From: an uncultured Clostridium sp. | Lineage (GTDB): Bacteria > Bacillota > Clostridia > Lachnospirales > Lachnospiraceae | DNA length: 64,000 nucleotides | Reading direction: 5' to 3' | Assembly (NCBI GenBank): GCA_947644195.1 | Contig: CANRZB010000002.1 | Coordinates: 98,889-162,888, forward strand | Part shown: in pieces, positions 61,985-64,000 of the stretch | Layout of the letters: each line of letters opens with the position of its first letter | Numbering within the stretch: the first letter of the stretch is position 1 | Position numbers and translations under genes: made by a program | Notes under the pieces: model-generated | Told to the model about the DNA's origin: nothing | The model's database searches: none | Seen by the model: only the letters and a program-made list of their open reading frames with translations

Positions 61985-63769
61985 CTATTTATGTTTTCCC
62001 TGGAATGTACTGACGTCATATTTTGTCTCATATTCATGGAAACACATCAGAAATTCCGGGTTACGGTTCTCCCGAATACTCCGCTTCAATTCCCGCAGCT
62101 GGGTCGAATGGCTTTTCATCTCCATCGTAGCCTCAATGACATTAATACAATGGGAACCGATATTTTCAATAATACTGAGCAGATTGTTAAACGCAAATCC
62201 ATATTCCAGTTTACACTTTCCATTGCGCAGGCGGTTGATATGTCTGGACTTCAATTCATTGCACATGATCTGAATTTCTTCCCAGAGAGCTTCTGCCCGG
62301 ATCAAAGATCCAGCGTCATCATTCATAAAGCTGGCGGTCGCCATATCTACCAATTCCCGCAACGCACTCTTAATCACATGAATTTCATTTTCCCCATCGG
62401 ACGAAAAACGGATTTTTTGTTCCTGCATCTCTAACGCCACCTGGGAAATATCTGCTGCTCCATCACCAATACGCTCAAAATCTGTCAGCGAATTGAGCAG
62501 ACGCGCCGTCTTCTTAGACTGGGATTTCGTCATTTCATTTTCCGAAACTTTCATCAGATATTTGCTGACCTTACCCACATATTTATCCACAATATCCTCT
62601 TTTTCCTGGATCTTTTCATAACGCTCCTGCGTAAATGCAGACAGGAGCTTAAACGATCGCAGTACATTTTTGCGCGCTTTCTTTGCCATGCCGTTCATCG
62701 CCACATGGCTCTGTTCAATCGCCAGCCTTGGGTTGACCAGAAAACGTTCCTCCAATAAATCAAAGTCTGCCTGCTCCTCCCGTTCTCCCTGTGTATCTTT
62801 TACCAGAAAAAGCACCAGCTTCTCAATGAGACCGATAAATGGGAACAGAATAAATACCGTTGCTACACGGAATACGGTATTTAACAATGCGACCGTTACC
62901 GGCTGCATCGTCATATCCAAAAAAGTAAAATGGACGATGGCATTTGCCAGATAAAAAGCAATCGACCAGAAAATCATTCCAAATAAGTCATTCAGGAGAT
63001 ATACCAGAGCGGTTCGTTTTCCATTCTTATTGGTGCCAATCGAAGAAAGCAACACCGGGCAAGCTGCACCCACGCCGATTCCCATGGTAATCGGAAAGGC
63101 CGTCGCAAATGGAATACTCCCCGTCATGGATAACGCCTGCAAAATACCGATGGAAGCGGACGCACTCTGTAAAACTGCCGTAAACGCAATACCCACCAGA
63201 ATTCCCATAAATGGATTGGAAAACATCGTCAGTGCGTTGATAAAATGTGGATTCTCTTTGAGTGGAGATACCGCGCCGCTCATCGTCTGCATCCCTACCA
63301 TCAGAATGGCAAAACCCATCATGATATCGCCGATATTTCGGTAAACCTGCTTCTTGGCAAACATGCGCCAACAAATTCCAACAATGGCAATGACCGCGGC
63401 GATGGTGGCAGAAGATAATAGCTGCGCCCAGCCATTGTTCCCCTCTATATAGGAAAGACACAGGATCCATCCAGTAATACTTGTCCCGATATTGGCACCC
63501 ATAATGATTCCGATTGCCTGCGATACCTTCATCATACCGGAGTTCACGAATCCAACTACCATAACCGTCGTAGCGGAGGACGACTGAATGACCGCTGTGA
63601 CGCCAGCACCTAACAACACTCCCTTAATCGGCCGATTGCTCAGTTTATACAATATCATCTCCAACTTGTTGCCGGCTACCTTCTTGAGTCCTTCGCCCAT
63701 CAAAGACATTCCAAACAAGAACAATGCCACTCCGCTTAATAGCGATAAGACAATGGATATCCCACTCAT
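61985..63769 (-). CDS. Na/Pi-cotransporter family protein with PhoU-like C-terminus
   Basis: 594-residue membrane protein. It carries the two inverted Na_Pi_cotrans repeats, with the signature QSSSATTVMVVGF (first repeat, near 70) and LQSASASIGILQAL (second repeat), plus GANIGTSITGW. The C-terminal cytoplasmic third (about 345-594) is helical and PhoU-like (LTDFERIGDGAADISQVA). These proteins are thought to move phosphate with sodium, or to act in phosphate or c-di-nucleotide-linked homeostasis. The start at 63769 has GGAG 9 bases upstream. No pst or pho genes are adjacent. Confidence 0.93.
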   Translation of the reverse strand: MSGISIVLSLLSGVALFLFGMSLMGEGLKKVAGNKLEMILYKLSNRPIKGVLLGAGVTAVIQSSSATTVMVVGFVNSGMMKVSQAIGIIMGANIGTSITGWILCLSYIEGNNGWAQLLSSATIAAVIAIVGICWRMFAKKQVYRNIGDIMMGFAILMVGMQTMSGAVSPLKENPHFINALTMFSNPFMGILVGIAFTAVLQSASASIGILQALSMTGSIPFATAFPITMGIGVGAACPVLLSSIGTNKNGKRTALVYLLNDLFGMIFWSIAFYLANAIVHFTFLDMTMQPVTVALLNTVFRVATVFILFPFIGLIEKLVLFLVKDTQGEREEQADFDLLEERFLVNPRLAIEQSHVAMNGMAKKARKNVLRSFKLLSAFTQERYEKIQEKEDIVDKYVGKVSKYLMKVSENEMTKSQSKKTARLLNSLTDFERIGDGAADISQVALEMQEQKIRFSSDGENEIHVIKSALRELVDMATASFMNDDAGSLIRAEALWEEIQIMCNELKSRHINRLRNGKCKLEYGFAFNNLLSIIENIGSHCINVIEATMEMKSHSTQLRELKRSIRENRNPEFLMCFHEYETKYDVSTFQGKHK

Positions 63770-64000
63770 AGTCGTTTTCTCCTTTATCAATCATGTACGT
63801 TTCCGTTCTGTGAGTTCCTCAATTTCTTTCGCATCCCCTATGGTTCCCACGAAACGGTTGTAACCATAAGAATGATCTGCGCATAACACAGCGCACCATT
63901 ATCATAGTAACTTGTGACGGACAGAAATGCAAGAAAAAACTCGACATTTGACTTTCCCCATTTTTTGAAATCCAATCATCCAAAAGCCTCTATACCAAAG
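63770..64000. other. Upstream region of the Na/Pi gene to window end
   Basis: No gene seen. On the minus strand TTGCAT near 63930 followed 17 bases later by TACTAT is a possible weak promoter for the Na/Pi gene. Confidence 0.4.

Overview
The window looks like a chromosomal segment of a low-to-moderate GC Firmicute of the class Clostridia, most likely a gut or rumen Lachnospiraceae relative (Roseburia/Butyrivibrio-like). This is inferred from the block rplQ-rpoA-rpsD-rpsK-rpsM-rpmJ / infA / map-adk, a zinc-type adenylate kinase, FabV-type enoyl reductase, DHHW/MBOAT/DUF4358 cell-surface acylation genes, and secreted proteins that share lysine-rich Ig-like and Fn3 modules. No CRISPR array, rRNA, prophage or intact insertion sequence was seen. 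One tRNA (Gly, CCC) is present.

Layout. 0-6.3 kb: the tail of a possible CPBP protease, an SH3-NlpC/P60 wall hydrolase with two WalR-like boxes at its promoter, and a DUF4358-DHHW-MBOAT-DHHW operon for O-acylation of a surface polymer. 6.6-10.3 kb: rpsF-ssb-rpsR with its own promoter and leader, DUF951, and an orphan peptide-type binding lipoprotein. 10.8-16.5 kb: three paralogous secreted CAP-like proteins with different low-complexity linkers, with ybaK embedded. 16.7-22.5 kb: trmB, an AI-2E family permease, a large modular GH5 endoglucanase, tRNA-Gly and a small coiled-coil protein. 22.6-29.3 kb: an IS3-type relic, a secreted protein with a histone-H1-like lysine tail, a TPR/DUF6273 protein, and a DUF975-response regulator-histidine kinase operon with TTAAGG repeats. 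29.3-35.6 kb: fabV, cytidylate kinase-like, divergent sirtuin, gltX and a UvrD-like helicase whose Walker A region is frameshifted. 35.9-38.9 kb: a membrane-anchored Mrr-type nuclease and a Cas4-like nuclease/XPD helicase. 39-41.8 kb: argJ and a secreted Fn3 protein.

42-49.9 kb: an unusual operon behind a consensus promoter. It encodes a small secreted protein, two solute-binding-like lipoproteins, a membrane-anchored propeller-like protein, a double-length ABC-2 permease and an ABC ATPase. This is the best candidate for an undescribed system. 50-58 kb: the ribosomal alpha operon plus infA, map and adk. It is interrupted between infA and rpmJ by an Rpn-type nuclease and sigma/anti-sigma remnants, with a terminator and a replacement promoter. 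58-64 kb: a BlaI/BlaR1-like pair with two dyad operators, a K+ channel and a Na/Pi-cotransporter/PhoU-like protein.

Most starts were chosen by Shine-Dalgarno spacing. Functions rest on recognised motifs read by eye, with no database search.
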